A stretch of DNA of 64,000 bases from Christiangramia fulva (GCF_003024155.1 NZ_CP028136.1:1860001-1924000), one strand, 5' to 3'. Positions 1 through 10,705 are shown, counted from the first letter of the stretch. Notes: generated by a model not told the origin, from the letters alone. Numbers and translations are program-made.

Positions 1-492
1 GGACTCGGCTGGATTGGCAAAAATTCCAATCTTCTTACAAAGCAGGTAGGAAGTTTCTATTTTATTGCTGAACTGATCGTTGATCTTGAACTGGAATACG
101 ACACTCCGGTGACCGATCATTGCGGCAGCTGTACTGCCTGTATTGATGCCTGCCCTACCAATGCGATCTACGAGCCTTACCGGGTAGATGGCAGCAAATG
201 TATCTCTTATTTTACTATTGAATTAAAAGATGAGCTGCCTGGTTCCTATCGCGACAAATTTGAAGACTGGATGTTCGGCTGTGATATCTGCCAGGACGTA
301 TGCCCCTGGAATCGCTTTTCCAAATCTCATAATGAGCCGCTTTTTGATCCACATCCTAAGCTGCTTGAGAATGATAAAAAAGACTGGGAAGAGATCACAC
401 GGGAGACTTTCAATGAGATTTTTAGGAAATCTGCTGTGAAAAGGACCAAATATGAAGGCTTGAAAAGAAATATACGCTTTTTAAAAGATTAG
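1..492 (+). CDS. queG: Epoxyqueuosine reductase QueG, C-terminal part (5' end outside window)
   Basis: The open frame runs in from the left edge with no start, so only the last 163 residues are visible. The fragment opens with the conserved GLGWIGKN motif and carries two ferredoxin-like cysteine clusters, [12 protein letters not shown] and [11 protein letters not shown], which bind the two 4Fe-4S clusters. QueG is the cobalamin-dependent enzyme that reduces epoxyqueuosine to queuosine in the tRNA wobble position. The PWN after the last cysteine is typical of the family. The gene ends 46 bases before maeB, which has its own promoter-like element, so the two are probably separate units. Confidence 0.93.
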   Translation, partial: GLGWIGKNSNLLTKQVGSFYFIAELIVDLELEYDTPVTDHCGSCTACIDACPTNAIYEPYRVDGSKCISYFTIELKDELPGSYRDKFEDWMFGCDICQDVCPWNRFSKSHNEPLFDPHPKLLENDKKDWEEITRETFNEIFRKSAVKRTKYEGLKRNIRFLKD

Positions 493-493
493 A

Positions 494-524
494 TTTCTAA
501 TTAGCTTCAGCCTTACTACCTTTG
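494..524 (+). promoter_or_regulatory. Flavobacterial-type promoter for maeB
   Basis: A perfect -7 element of the Bacteroidota TAnnTTTG type, TACCTTTG, lies at 517-524. A TTTC close to the -33 TTTG consensus is at 494-497, with 19 bases between them. It sits 14 bases upstream of the maeB start, giving a very short leader. Confidence 0.5.
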
Positions 525-538
525 TTTATCCGCCAAAA

Positions 539-2833
539 ATGGAAATTATGAGCAATAATTCGCGTAAGAGAAGAGAGGCTTTGGTATATCACGCCAAACC
601 AAAACCTGGAAAAATAGAAGTTGTACCCACCAAAAAATACGCGACCCAGCGCGATTTATCACTGGCATATTCTCCTGGCGTTGCCGAGCCCTGTCTGGAA
701 ATAGAAAAAGATAAAGAAAACGCCTATAAATATACTACCAAAGGAAACCTGGTGGCGGTAATTTCTAACGGAACTGCGGTGCTTGGTTTGGGAGATATTG
801 GTCCCGAGGCTTCCAAACCCGTGATGGAAGGTAAAGGTTTGCTATTTAAAATTTTTGCCGATATAGACGTTTTTGATATCGAAGTCGATACTAAAGACAT
901 CGATAAATTCGTAGAAACGGTTAAAAATATCGCTCCTACTTTTGGAGGTATTAACCTGGAAGATATCAAGGCTCCCGAGGCTTTTGAAATAGAACGTCGC
1001 CTGAAGGCCGAGCTGGATATTCCGGTGATGCATGACGACCAGCACGGTACCGCTATTATTTCAGCAGCTGCATTGTTAAACGCGCTGGAACTTGCCAAGA
1101 AGAAGATCGAAAAAGTGAAGATTGTGGTAAGTGGTGCCGGAGCGGCGGCCGTTTCCTGTACAAAGCTCTATAAATCATTTGGAGCAAAAGCCGAAAATAT
1201 CGTGATGCTTGACAGCAAAGGAGTGATACGGAAAGATCGCGATAATCTTTCTGAAGAAAAAGAGGAATTTGCGACTTCAAGAAAAATAGATACTCTTGAC
1301 CAGGCGATGAAAGATGCTGATGTCTTCATCGGACTTTCCATTGCCGATATCGTTTCTCCTGAAATGCTGAAGAGCATGGCTAAAAGACCCATCGTGTTTG
1401 CTATGGCAAATCCGAACCCGGAGATCGATTATGAACTGGCGATGAAAACGCGAAAAGACGTGATCATGGCAACAGGCCGCAGTGATCACCCTAACCAGGT
1501 AAATAATGTACTCGGATTTCCGTTTATCTTCCGCGGAGCACTTGATGTTAGAGCCACCAAGATCAACGAGGAAATGAAGAAGGCCGCGGTGAAAGCCCTT
1601 GCCGAGCTTGCTAAAGAAGCGGTTCCCGAACAGGTCAATATCGCCTATGGAGAAACCCGTCTCAATTTTGGGCCTGAATATATTATACCGAAGCCTTTTG
1701 ATCCAAGATTGATCGCCAAAGTGCCGCCGGCAGTAGCTAAAGCCGCGATGGATAGCGGTGTGGCAAGACAGGATATCCAGGACTGGCAGAAATACGAGGA
1801 GGAATTGTTGGAAAGAATGGGTAATGAGAATAAAATTACACGTCTCCTTCTCAACAGGGCAAAAACAAATCCGAAAAGAATAGTTTTCGCTGAAGCCGAT
1901 CATCTGGATGTTCTAAAAGCTGCTCAAATCGTAAATGATGAAGGGATTGGAATTCCTATTTTACTGGGAAGGAAAGATGTGATTCAGGAACTGATGAACG
2001 AAATAGATTTTGAGGCCGATGTTAAAATTATCGATCCAAAATCAGATGAAGCTAAAGACCAGCTTGAAAAATATGCTCAAACCTACTGGGAATCCCGCCA
2101 TCGCAATGGTGTTACAAAATATGACGCTCAAAAATTGATGCGGGAACGCAATTATTACGCGGCGATGATGGTTAATGAAGGTGACGCAGATGCGCTGCTT
2201 TCAGGATATTCGAGGGCTTATCCAACTGTGGTTAAACCCATGCTGGAATTAATAGGAATGGCAAAAGGCGTTTCCCGTGTGGCGGCAACCAATGTTATGA
2301 ATACTTCCAGAGGGCCCATTTTCATCAGTGATACTTCAATAAATATAGATCCTCCTGCAAAAGACCTGGCTAAAATTGCCCAAATGACCGCAAGAACGGT
2401 ACAGCTTTTCGGAATGGATCCTGTGATTGCGATGATCTCTTATGCCAATTTTGGTTCTTCTAAAGATCCGCGCGCCAGAAAAGTGAAAGATGCCGTGGCG
2501 TATTTACACCGTTTTCATCCCGAATTGAAAGTAGACGGTGAGCTTCAAACAGATTTTGCCCTGAACAGGGAAATGCTGCAGAACAAATTTCCATTCTCAA
2601 AACTGGCGGGGAAAAAGGTTAATACCCTTATTTATCCCGACCTTGACTCGGCTAACAGTACCTATAAGCTTATCAAAGAGCTTAATAATGTAGATTCTAT
2701 AGGGCCAATTATGATGGGAATGAAAAAACCGGTGCATATCCTGCAACTTGGTGCCAGTGTTGAGGAAATGGTCAATATGTCGGCAGTCGCAGTAGTGGAT
2801 GCCCAGGAAAAGGAAAAGAAAGCTAAAAAATAA
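539..2833 (+). CDS. maeB: NADP-dependent malic enzyme with phosphotransacetylase-like C-terminal domain (MaeB type)
   Basis: The protein has 764 residues, the usual length of MaeB fusions. It decarboxylates malate to pyruvate and yields NADPH. The malic N-domain carries LAYSPGVAEPC (catalytic Tyr near residue 44), GGINLEDIKAPE and MHDDQHGTAI. A Rossmann segment with GAGAAA follows. From about residue 425 the chain is a phosphate acetyltransferase-like domain opening with RIVFAEADHLDVL. In known MaeB proteins that domain is regulatory (acetyl-CoA binding) and not catalytic. An alternative start is the second Met at 548; I keep 539, although the true start could be either. Confidence 0.96.
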   Translation: MEIMSNNSRKRREALVYHAKPKPGKIEVVPTKKYATQRDLSLAYSPGVAEPCLEIEKDKENAYKYTTKGNLVAVISNGTAVLGLGDIGPEASKPVMEGKGLLFKIFADIDVFDIEVDTKDIDKFVETVKNIAPTFGGINLEDIKAPEAFEIERRLKAELDIPVMHDDQHGTAIISAAALLNALELAKKKIEKVKIVVSGAGAAAVSCTKLYKSFGAKAENIVMLDSKGVIRKDRDNLSEEKEEFATSRKIDTLDQAMKDADVFIGLSIADIVSPEMLKSMAKRPIVFAMANPNPEIDYELAMKTRKDVIMATGRSDHPNQVNNVLGFPFIFRGALDVRATKINEEMKKAAVKALAELAKEAVPEQVNIAYGETRLNFGPEYIIPKPFDPRLIAKVPPAVAKAAMDSGVARQDIQDWQKYEEELLERMGNENKITRLLLNRAKTNPKRIVFAEADHLDVLKAAQIVNDEGIGIPILLGRKDVIQELMNEIDFEADVKIIDPKSDEAKDQLEKYAQTYWESRHRNGVTKYDAQKLMRERNYYAAMMVNEGDADALLSGYSRAYPTVVKPMLELIGMAKGVSRVAATNVMNTSRGPIFISDTSINIDPPAKDLAKIAQMTARTVQLFGMDPVIAMISYANFGSSKDPRARKVKDAVAYLHRFHPELKVDGELQTDFALNREMLQNKFPFSKLAGKKVNTLIYPDLDSANSTYKLIKELNNVDSIGPIMMGMKKPVHILQLGASVEEMVNMSAVAVVDAQEKEKKAKK

Positions 2834-2866
2834 AATTACCAGGGGGGTTAGTAAAGCAGCAGGGTA

Positions 2867-2897
2867 TTTTTGACTTTGGTTTATTTTACTACATTTG
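2867..2897 (+). promoter_or_regulatory. Promoter for ruvA-sprA
   Basis: TACATTTG at 2890-2897 matches the TAnnTTTG -7 consensus exactly. TTTTTG at 2867-2872 supplies the -33 TTTG, 17 bases upstream. It lies 22 bases before the ruvA start and would drive ruvA and the closely following sprA. Confidence 0.6.
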
Positions 2898-2919
2898 ATG
2901 CAGAAGCTAAGTTTTTTTC

Positions 2920-3501
2920 ATGATTCATCATTTAAAGGGGCAATTAATTGAAAAAAATCCTACCCATGTCGTTATAGATTGTAACGGGGTAGGTTATACG
3001 GTAAATATTTCACTTCATACATTCTCACTGATTCCCGATTCGGAAGCAATTAGTCTTTTTACCTATTTACAGGTGAAGGAAGATTCACATACGCTCTACG
3101 GATTCATGGACAAGTCGGAAAGGGAGATCTTCAAATTGCTCATTTCGGTTTCCGGAGTGGGGAGCAGTACCGCCAGGACGATGCTTTCTTCCCTTACGCC
3201 TTCTGAAGTTTCTGAAGCTATCGCCAGTGAAAATGTTGCGGTTATTCAAAGTGTAAAAGGAATTGGTTCAAAGACTGCCCAACGTGTTATTCTTGATCTA
3301 AAAGATAAGGTGCTAAAAGTGATGGGAGATACTGAAGTTTTGGCCTCTCCGAACAATACTGGCGGGGAAGAAGCGTTATCTGCTTTAGAGATCCTGGGTT
3401 ACAACCGGCGCCAGGCCGGTAAAGTTGTGGAGAAGATTTTGAAGGAGGAACCCGGCTCTTCCGTAGAATCAATTATAAAACTGGCTCTTAAAAAGCTGTA
3501 A
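2920..3501 (+). CDS. ruvA: Holliday junction branch migration protein RuvA
   Basis: This 193-residue protein has the normal length of RuvA, the tetramer that binds Holliday junctions and recruits the RuvB motor. The N-terminal OB-fold begins MIHHLKGQLIEK with the conserved DCNGVGYTV segment. Two helix-hairpin-helix motifs follow (ISVSGVGSSTARTMLS and VKGIGSKTAQRVILDLKDK). A C-terminal helical domain III starts around residue 145 and would contact RuvB. The gene ends five bases before the TTG start of sprA, so the two are very likely cotranscribed, a coupling without obvious functional logic. Confidence 0.97.
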   Translation: MIHHLKGQLIEKNPTHVVIDCNGVGYTVNISLHTFSLIPDSEAISLFTYLQVKEDSHTLYGFMDKSEREIFKLLISVSGVGSSTARTMLSSLTPSEVSEAIASENVAVIQSVKGIGSKTAQRVILDLKDKVLKVMGDTEVLASPNNTGGEEALSALEILGYNRRQAGKVVEKILKEEPGSSVESIIKLALKKL

Positions 3502-3506
3502 AAACT

Positions 3507-6500
3507 TTGAGGAACAACTACTCGAAACTGTCGGTACCAGCTCAACTCAGCTTCCTGATACTACTGGTAATATCCTTCAGGGCCGCTGCACAGCAAACGC
3601 CTCAGGATTCCACCCGTACCGGCTACGTTCTGGGGCAGATAAGCCTTCCCGATCCTGAAAGTATTGTTTCCAAATACGAATACGACCCTATTCTTAACCG
3701 TTATTTTTATAAGCAGGAACTTGGTGATCTTGAACTGGGCCTGCCTTTAATGCTTACACCTGAAGAATTTGAAGATCTGGTAATGCAGGAGGAAATTCAG
3801 AATTATTTTAAACTGAAGAATGATGCCCTAAGCGGAAGAAAGGAAGGTGCCGAGGAAATCAGGAAAGATCTTTTACCAGATTTCTATGTGAATAGTAACT
3901 TTTTTGAAAGTGTCTTTGGAGGTTCTGAAATTAATATTGTTCCGCAGGGTTCGGTAGAAATGGATCTTGGGCTTCTGTTTACAAAACAAGATAACCCTGC
4001 GTTTTCTCCACGCAACCGTCGCAACCTTACCTTTGATTTTGACCAGCGGATAAGTTTAAGCCTGCTGGGTCAGGTAGGGAAGAGACTTCAGATAACGGCT
4101 AATTACGATACTGAATCGACCTTTGATTTTGAGAACCAGCTGAAACTGGAATACACTCCCAATGAAGACGATATTGTACAGAAGATCGAGGTAGGAAATG
4201 TAAATATGCCTCTCAACAATGCTCTTATTCAGGGTGCGCAAAGCCTTTTCGGGTTTAAAACAGAATTACAGTTTGGGAAAACCAGGATTACAGGGGTATT
4301 TTCTGAACAGAAATCCGAAAGACGAACGGTAAATGTGGAAGGAGGCGCCACCGTGGAAGAATTTGAAAAATTCGCACTGGATTATGATGCCGACAGACAC
4401 TTCTTCCTTTCCCAATATTTCCGGGATCATTATGATGAGGCTTTAAAAAATTATCCTTTCATAAACTCGAACATACAGATCAAACGAATCCAGGTTTGGA
4501 TCACCAACCGCACAAATAATATTCAGAATATTACCGATACGCGTAATATTGTGGCGATTCAGGATTTGGGTGAATCTCCTGTACCGGGGAATATAGGATT
4601 GCCAAATCCCCCCGTTGGATTTTTTAACGTTCCTGCCGGAGCATACCCCGATAATACCAATAACGATTTTAATCCATTCGGGATCACAGGTCCCGGTGAA
4701 AGTGTTCTCACGCCGGCTATTCGTGACATAGCAACGGTAGATAATGGTTTTAGCGGCTTACTGGTGACCGAAGGTACCGATTACGTGAAACTGGAGGCCG
4801 CACGCCAGTTAAAGCCAAATGAATACAAACTAAATACCCAGTTGGGATATATCTCCCTGAACCAGCGACTCAGCAATGATGAGGTGCTCGCAGTAGCCTT
4901 TCAGTATACCATTAACGGAAAAGTTTACCAGGTAGGTGAATTCGCCAATGACGGAGTGAATTCTACAAATACACAGCAGCAGCAAAATCCGCAGCCCGGC
5001 ACCAATCCTCGGGCAAATCAGAACCTGGTGGTGAAAATGCTTAAAAGTACCATCACCAATGTTAATGAGCCGGTTTGGGATTTGATGATGAAGAATATTT
5101 ACAGCCTTGGAGGCTACCAGCTGGAAAGGGAAGATTTCAGAATGAATATCCTGTATACCGATCCTCAGCCACTTAATTATATCAAACCGGTTGAAGGAAC
5201 CACCCTGCCTGCAGATGTAAGTGAAACGCCCCTGCTTCGTGTTTTCCATCTGGATCAATTGAACAGCAATAACGACCCAATTAAAGAAGGGGATGGATTT
5301 TTTGATTATGTGCCGCAGATAACTATCGATCCGCAGAATGGGAATATTATTTTCACCACAGTAGAGCCTTTCGGAAAACATCTTTTCGAAAAACTTGATC
5401 CCACGCCGAATTCTGGGGGTGAAGAATATGAACTTCCTGCCACCTGGAACGAAAATCAGAAAAAATATGTCTTCCGTGCCATGTACACGACGACTAAAAC
5501 ACAAGCCGAGCTGGAGGAAGCCGATAAGAATAAATTCGAAATGAAAGGCCGTTATAAATCTGCTGAGGTCGAGGGAATTCCGATAGGTTTTAACCTGCCG
5601 CCGGGATCAGTCACCGTAACAGCAGGGGGGCGTGTGCTTCAGGAAGGTGTAGATTATGTAGTGAATTACGAGCTGGGACGCGTTCAGATTTTAGATGAAG
5701 CCTTATTGGCGTCAGATATTCCCATACAGGTAAACACCGAAAATAATGCGCTTTTCGGGCAGCAAACAAAAAGGTTCACAGGTATTAATGTAGAACATCA
5801 GTTTAATGAGAATTTCCTCATTGGCGGTACTTTTATAAATTTGAAGGAAAGACCGCTTACCCAAAAGGCAAATTACAGCTACGAGCCCATCAATAACACC
5901 ATTTTTGGCCTAAACTTTAATTACAGCACAGAGGTCCCTTTTCTTACCCGACTGGTAAATAAACTCCCCAATATAGATACCGATGTGAAGTCGAATGTTT
6001 CTGTAAGGGGTGAATTTGCTTATTTGCTGCCGGGTGCGCCTGCAGTAAGTGATTTTGACGGCAAGGCGACCACTTATATCGATGATTTTGAAGCAGCTCA
6101 AACTTCAATTGATATCAATAATCCGTTGAGCTGGGAACTTTCCAGCGTACCGCTTGGTTTTGGGGGAGAACTCGCCAACGGAGATGTGAAATCTGGATTC
6201 CAGAGAGCGAAAATGTCCTGGTACACCATAGATCCTGTGTTTTATACCAACAATCGTCCCGCTGGAATTACCGATTCTGATATTTCTACCTATGCAGGGC
6301 GACGCGTGGCAATGAGTGAGATCTTTCCTAATACCGATGTGGTGCAGGGTCAGCCACAGGTGGTTTATACAATGGATGTGGCTTATTATCCAAATGAACG
6401 AGGGCCTTATAATTTCAATCCTGCAGCTGCGGGAAATGGAAATTTGCCAAATCCGGAGAAGAATTTTGGAGGGATCATGCGTGCCATCAATACCACTAAT

Positions 6501-9500
6501 TTTGAACAGTCGAATGTAGAATACATTCAGTTTTGGGTGATGGACCCTTATATTTATCCCGAGAATTCCAGCAGCAATGGCGGTACTATTAATTTCAATC
6601 TCGGAAATATTTCTGAAGATGTCTTGAAAGACGGAAGAAAGCAGTATGAAAACGGACTTCCGGAAGGAGAGGGGGAGGCCAATGTGATCAATACTTCCTT
6701 TGGAAAAGTTCCTGCAGACCAGTCGCTGGTTTATGCTTTCGATAGCGAAGGAGCTGCGCGAAAGATGCAGGATGCTGGTTTTGATGGAATTCTGGATGAA
6801 GAAGAAGCTACCATGTTCCCAGATTTTGCCAATTTCCCCGATCCTGCTGCCGATAACTATGAGTATTTTCTTAACCGCGATGGAAATATCGTGGAAAGGT
6901 ATCGTGATTATAATGGAACAGAGGGCAACTCTCCCACGCAGGTATCAGATACCAACCGTGGGAATACAACCCTTCCAACGGCTGAAGATATGAACCGGGA
7001 TAACACCATGAATACCATTAACAGCTATTTTGAGTATAAGGTGCCGTTCTTCCCAGGAATGAATATCGATAACAACGAATATATTACCGATGTAAAAGAG
7101 CTTACCACCACCCTGCGCAATGGGCAGCAAATGCCGGTAAGATGGCTTCAGTTCAAGGTGCCTATTTTTGAACCTACCGATTCAAAAGGGGGAATTTCCG
7201 ATTTTCGATCCATCCGCTTTATGCGTATGTTTTTATCAAATTTTCGAAATCCCATCATTTTGAGATTTGGTACCATGGATCTGGTTCGGGGCGATTACCG
7301 CCGCTATACACGAAGCCTTTATGAAGACGAGGCGCAACAGGATAACCCGAATACTTTATTTGAAGTAAATGCCGTTAATATTGAAGAAAATGAGAACCGT
7401 CAGCCTATTCCGTATGTGCTGCCTCCGGGAGTTCAAAGAGAACAATTGTACGAAAGCAATACGAGTATCAGGCAAAATGAACAGTCATTATCGATAAAGG
7501 TCTGCGGCCTTGAGCCACAGGATGCGCGGGCAGTGTATAAAAATTTCCAGATCGATATGCGTCAATATCAGAATTTGGAGATGTTCCTTCATGCTGAATC
7601 CCTTGTCAATCAGCGGGCTTTGAAGGATGGCCAGCTGGTTGCTTTCGTAAGAATAGGAACTGATTTCACTGATAATTTCTACCAGATAGAAATTCCGCTT
7701 TCGGCTACACAATTCGGAGCTTCCACAGCTGAAGAAATCTGGCCGGAGGTAAACCGATTGAATTTGAACCTGGATCTTCTTCAGCAGGTAAAAACAGCCG
7801 TTCTGGGAGATCCTTCACTTAATTCCCTGGAACTGAATTTCTTTACCGAAGACCTGGAGCAGATCGATGCCCAGGACCCTTATGAAATGGGACGCCTGCG
7901 ACTGGGAGTAAAAGGAAATCCGAGTTTTGGAAATGTGAGGCTACTAATGCTTGGGGTGAAAAACGGAACCAATATTGAAGGGGTCACCGATCTATGCGGC
8001 GAAGTATGGTTTAATGAACTTCGACTTTCCGACCTTAAAAACCAGGGAGGTTGGGCCGGAGTGGTAAGTATGGATAGTAACCTTGCCGATTTTGCAAATA
8101 TTTCGGCAACAGGGAGGAGGAGTACCGTTGGCTTTGGAAGTATTGAACAGGGGCCAAACCAGAGAAGCCGCGAAGATTTGCAGCAGTATGATATGGTGAC
8201 GAATGTAAATATGGGACAGCTGCTCCCACCAAAATGGGGTGTTAAGATTCCGGTGAATTATAGTAGAGGTGAAGAGCTTATCACTCCTAAATATGATCAG
8301 GAATATCTGGATCTGGAATTAGAGACAAGATTGGCTGGTATTGTAGACCCTGTTGAAAGGGAGCAGGTTAAAAAGCAATCACAATCTTATACAAAGCGTC
8401 AGAGCATAAATGTGATAGGTTTAAGAAAAGAACGAACCGGCGAAGGAAAACCCATGCCCTATGATGTGGAAAATTTTGTTTTCACCACTTCATATAACCA
8501 GATAGAACATCGTGATTTCGAGGTGGAAGAAAGCCTAAATCAAAGTGTACGGGTTGGCGGAACCTATGAATATAATTTTCCGAAAGCCACGCTGGAACCT
8601 CTTAAAAAAGTTGCAGTTCTCGATAGCAGCGACTATTTGGCCGTTCTTCGCGATTTCAATTTTAATTACCTGCCCACTAATATTAATGCCAGCACTAATA
8701 TTTTCAGGCAGTATAACGAACAGAAATTTCGCTCTCTGGATCTCACTAACCAGGATATTGGTATTCCCACTCTTTATCAGCGAAATTATCTTTTTGACTG
8801 GCAATATGGAATAAATTACAATATTACTCAGTCCTTAAGTTTTGCCTTTAATGCCAGTAATAATCGTATTATAAGGAATTACATAAATGAGAACGGATTT
8901 GCAAATGACAGCATCGGCTTGTGGAACGACTTTTTTAATATTGGAGAACCTGACAGGCATTATCAAACTTTACAGGTAAATTATGAAGTGCCCTTTAATA
9001 AGATCCCGGTGCTTAAGTTCATCAAAACAACCTATTCTTATACGGGAGATTTCCAGTGGCAGCGAGGTTCCAGAATATATCAAACCCTGGAAGGAATTCC
9101 CAATATAGGTAACAGCGTTCAGAATTCTAATACCCACCAGATCAGTGCCAGTTTAAATTTGCAGGATCTTTATGATTATGTGGGACTTGTAGAGAAGAAG
9201 AACAAACAGGTAGGAACGAGTATAAAAGAAAGAAGTCGCGGGGTTCCAACCCTTGGGCCACCCGACCGGAAACAGGAACAGAAACCACAACCCCAACCTG
9301 TGGACAAGAGCCATAAAACCTATAATACTTTTGTAAATATCGTAACAGGAATAAAAACGCTCCAGGTAAATTACCGAAATAGCCAGGGAATTTATCTTCC
9401 GGGATATACCGAGAGCGTAGGTTTTATGGGTACCGTAAAACCGACCTTTGGTTTCACCCTCGGTTTTCAGGATGAAATTCGATATATGGCTGCCGAGCGT

Positions 9501-10664
9501 GGATGGCTGACCCTTTTTCAGGACTTCAACCAGCAGTATTCTTCTGTAAAAAATGAGCAACTGGATTTCCAGGCTGGAATTGATTTGCTGCCAGACCTCA
9601 CTGTTGAATTAACCGGACGAAAAAATTACGCTGAAAATTATTCTGAAAATTATAAGGTAGATCCGGTAACCATGGAATATCAGCCATTGACGCCCTATAC
9701 CTACGGAAATTTCAATATTTCAACTATACTCATAAAAACGGCCTTTAATCAATCTGCTGAAACTTCTTCGGTCAATTTTGAAACCTTCCGTGAAAATAGG
9801 CTTGAAATTGCCAGAAGACTTGCTGTGGAAAGAGGTCTGGATCCTAACAATATTGATGAAGATGGATTTCCTGTAGGAATTGGTAAAAGCAACCAGGCAG
9901 TCTTGCTGCCCGCTTTTATTTCGGCTTATTCCGGAAAGGATCCCGGTAGTGTAAGATTGGGACCATTCCGCGACACGCCACTTCCTAACTGGACCTTAAA
10001 ATATACCGGTTTGATGCGCATAAAATGGTTCAGGGACAAATTCAGAAGATTTTCTGTGTCTCATGGTTATCGATCAGATTACACCCTGAACCAGTTCCAG
10101 ACAAATTTAGATTATGATCTGGAAAATCCCGAAGAGGTGAATCAGGCAGGAGATTTTAAAAATCCTATCCTTTATTCCGGGGTGGTGCTTACCGAATTGT
10201 TTACACCCCTGGCCCGAATCGATTTTGAAACCAAAGACAATATTCAAATACTTGCCCAATTAGATAAAGATCGTTCGCTGGCGTTCAGTTTCGACAATAA
10301 TCTGCTCACCGAATACAGCGGAAATAAATACACTGTTGGCCTGGGATATCGCATAAAAGATCTCAAAATAGCAACCAGCCTGGGCGGTAAAAGCCGAATT
10401 CTTAGCAGCGACCTTAATTTCAAGGCCGATGTTTCTTACCGGAAAAACAGAACAATTGTTCGTTATCTGGATCTGGCAAATGCGCAGACGATCTCAGGGC
10501 AGGATATCTGGGCTATTAATTTCACCGCAGATTATGGTCTCTCCCGAAACCTGACCGCACGTTTTTATTACGACCATAATTTCTCAAAATATGCTGTTTC
10601 TACAGCTTATCCCCAAACAACAATACGTTCGGGGTTTACGCTTATATATAATTTCGGAAATTAG
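3507..10664 (+). CDS. sprA: Type IX secretion system translocon / cell surface protein SprA (Sov)
   Basis: At 2385 residues this is the size of SprA/Sov, the giant single-chain outer membrane beta-barrel (36 strands in the known structure) that is the export channel of the type IX secretion system and is needed for gliding. A hydrophobic signal sequence lies near residues 13-28 and ends in AAAQQ. The rest is long stretches of alternating aromatic and polar beta-strand sequence, with Asn/Gln-rich loops, ending with an aromatic strand (LIYNFGN). The start is TTG; no ATG or GTG in frame lies near enough to keep the signal peptide, so TTG is well supported. It follows ruvA by five bases. No other T9SS core gene (gldKLMN, porV) is in the window. 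Confidence 0.95.
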   Translation: MRNNYSKLSVPAQLSFLILLVISFRAAAQQTPQDSTRTGYVLGQISLPDPESIVSKYEYDPILNRYFYKQELGDLELGLPLMLTPEEFEDLVMQEEIQNYFKLKNDALSGRKEGAEEIRKDLLPDFYVNSNFFESVFGGSEINIVPQGSVEMDLGLLFTKQDNPAFSPRNRRNLTFDFDQRISLSLLGQVGKRLQITANYDTESTFDFENQLKLEYTPNEDDIVQKIEVGNVNMPLNNALIQGAQSLFGFKTELQFGKTRITGVFSEQKSERRTVNVEGGATVEEFEKFALDYDADRHFFLSQYFRDHYDEALKNYPFINSNIQIKRIQVWITNRTNNIQNITDTRNIVAIQDLGESPVPGNIGLPNPPVGFFNVPAGAYPDNTNNDFNPFGITGPGESVLTPAIRDIATVDNGFSGLLVTEGTDYVKLEAARQLKPNEYKLNTQLGYISLNQRLSNDEVLAVAFQYTINGKVYQVGEFANDGVNSTNTQQQQNPQPGTNPRANQNLVVKMLKSTITNVNEPVWDLMMKNIYSLGGYQLEREDFRMNILYTDPQPLNYIKPVEGTTLPADVSETPLLRVFHLDQLNSNNDPIKEGDGFFDYVPQITIDPQNGNIIFTTVEPFGKHLFEKLDPTPNSGGEEYELPATWNENQKKYVFRAMYTTTKTQAELEEADKNKFEMKGRYKSAEVEGIPIGFNLPPGSVTVTAGGRVLQEGVDYVVNYELGRVQILDEALLASDIPIQVNTENNALFGQQTKRFTGINVEHQFNENFLIGGTFINLKERPLTQKANYSYEPINNTIFGLNFNYSTEVPFLTRLVNKLPNIDTDVKSNVSVRGEFAYLLPGAPAVSDFDGKATTYIDDFEAAQTSIDINNPLSWELSSVPLGFGGELANGDVKSGFQRAKMSWYTIDPVFYTNNRPAGITDSDISTYAGRRVAMSEIFPNTDVVQGQPQVVYTMDVAYYPNERGPYNFNPAAAGNGNLPNPEKNFGGIMRAINTTNFEQSNVEYIQFWVMDPYIYPENSSSNGGTINFNLGNISEDVLKDGRKQYENGLPEGEGEANVINTSFGKVPADQSLVYAFDSEGAARKMQDAGFDGILDEEEATMFPDFANFPDPAADNYEYFLNRDGNIVERYRDYNGTEGNSPTQVSDTNRGNTTLPTAEDMNRDNTMNTINSYFEYKVPFFPGMNIDNNEYITDVKELTTTLRNGQQMPVRWLQFKVPIFEPTDSKGGISDFRSIRFMRMFLSNFRNPIILRFGTMDLVRGDYRRYTRSLYEDEAQQDNPNTLFEVNAVNIEENENRQPIPYVLPPGVQREQLYESNTSIRQNEQSLSIKVCGLEPQDARAVYKNFQIDMRQYQNLEMFLHAESLVNQRALKDGQLVAFVRIGTDFTDNFYQIEIPLSATQFGASTAEEIWPEVNRLNLNLDLLQQVKTAVLGDPSLNSLELNFFTEDLEQIDAQDPYEMGRLRLGVKGNPSFGNVRLLMLGVKNGTNIEGVTDLCGEVWFNELRLSDLKNQGGWAGVVSMDSNLADFANISATGRRSTVGFGSIEQGPNQRSREDLQQYDMVTNVNMGQLLPPKWGVKIPVNYSRGEELITPKYDQEYLDLELETRLAGIVDPVEREQVKKQSQSYTKRQSINVIGLRKERTGEGKPMPYDVENFVFTTSYNQIEHRDFEVEESLNQSVRVGGTYEYNFPKATLEPLKKVAVLDSSDYLAVLRDFNFNYLPTNINASTNIFRQYNEQKFRSLDLTNQDIGIPTLYQRNYLFDWQYGINYNITQSLSFAFNASNNRIIRNYINENGFANDSIGLWNDFFNIGEPDRHYQTLQVNYEVPFNKIPVLKFIKTTYSYTGDFQWQRGSRIYQTLEGIPNIGNSVQNSNTHQISASLNLQDLYDYVGLVEKKNKQVGTSIKERSRGVPTLGPPDRKQEQKPQPQPVDKSHKTYNTFVNIVTGIKTLQVNYRNSQGIYLPGYTESVGFMGTVKPTFGFTLGFQDEIRYMAAERGWLTLFQDFNQQYSSVKNEQLDFQAGIDLLPDLTVELTGRKNYAENYSENYKVDPVTMEYQPLTPYTYGNFNISTILIKTAFNQSAETSSVNFETFRENRLEIARRLAVERGLDPNNIDEDGFPVGIGKSNQAVLLPAFISAYSGKDPGSVRLGPFRDTPLPNWTLKYTGLMRIKWFRDKFRRFSVSHGYRSDYTLNQFQTNLDYDLENPEEVNQAGDFKNPILYSGVVLTELFTPLARIDFETKDNIQILAQLDKDRSLAFSFDNNLLTEYSGNKYTVGLGYRIKDLKIATSLGGKSRILSSDLNFKADVSYRKNRTIVRYLDLANAQTISGQDIWAINFTADYGLSRNLTARFYYDHNFSKYAVSTAYPQTTIRSGFTLIYNFGN

Positions 10665-10674
10665 TGCCCGCATA

Positions 10675-10705
10675 TTTGAACAATTCCAGTAAAAAGCTAA
10701 CTTTG
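10675..10705 (+). promoter_or_regulatory. Promoter for gcvH
   Basis: TTTG at 10675-10678 and a perfect TAACTTTG at 10698-10705 are separated by 19 bases, matching the flavobacterial sigma factor consensus. It lies 21 bases upstream of the gcvH start. Confidence 0.6.

Noticed and set aside
493..538. Possible riboswitch or tRNA genes in intergenic gaps
   Set aside because: The gaps across the window are too short or lack cloverleaf or conserved aptamer features; none could be supported by eye.
1277..1903. 208-codon minus-strand ORF inside maeB
   Set aside because: Antisense to conserved malic enzyme and PTA sequence; composition is that of a shadow frame.
4830..5504. 224-codon minus-strand ORF inside sprA
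   Set aside because: It lies wholly opposite a well-supported giant gene, has no recognisable motif and no promoter; it is a shadow of codon use.
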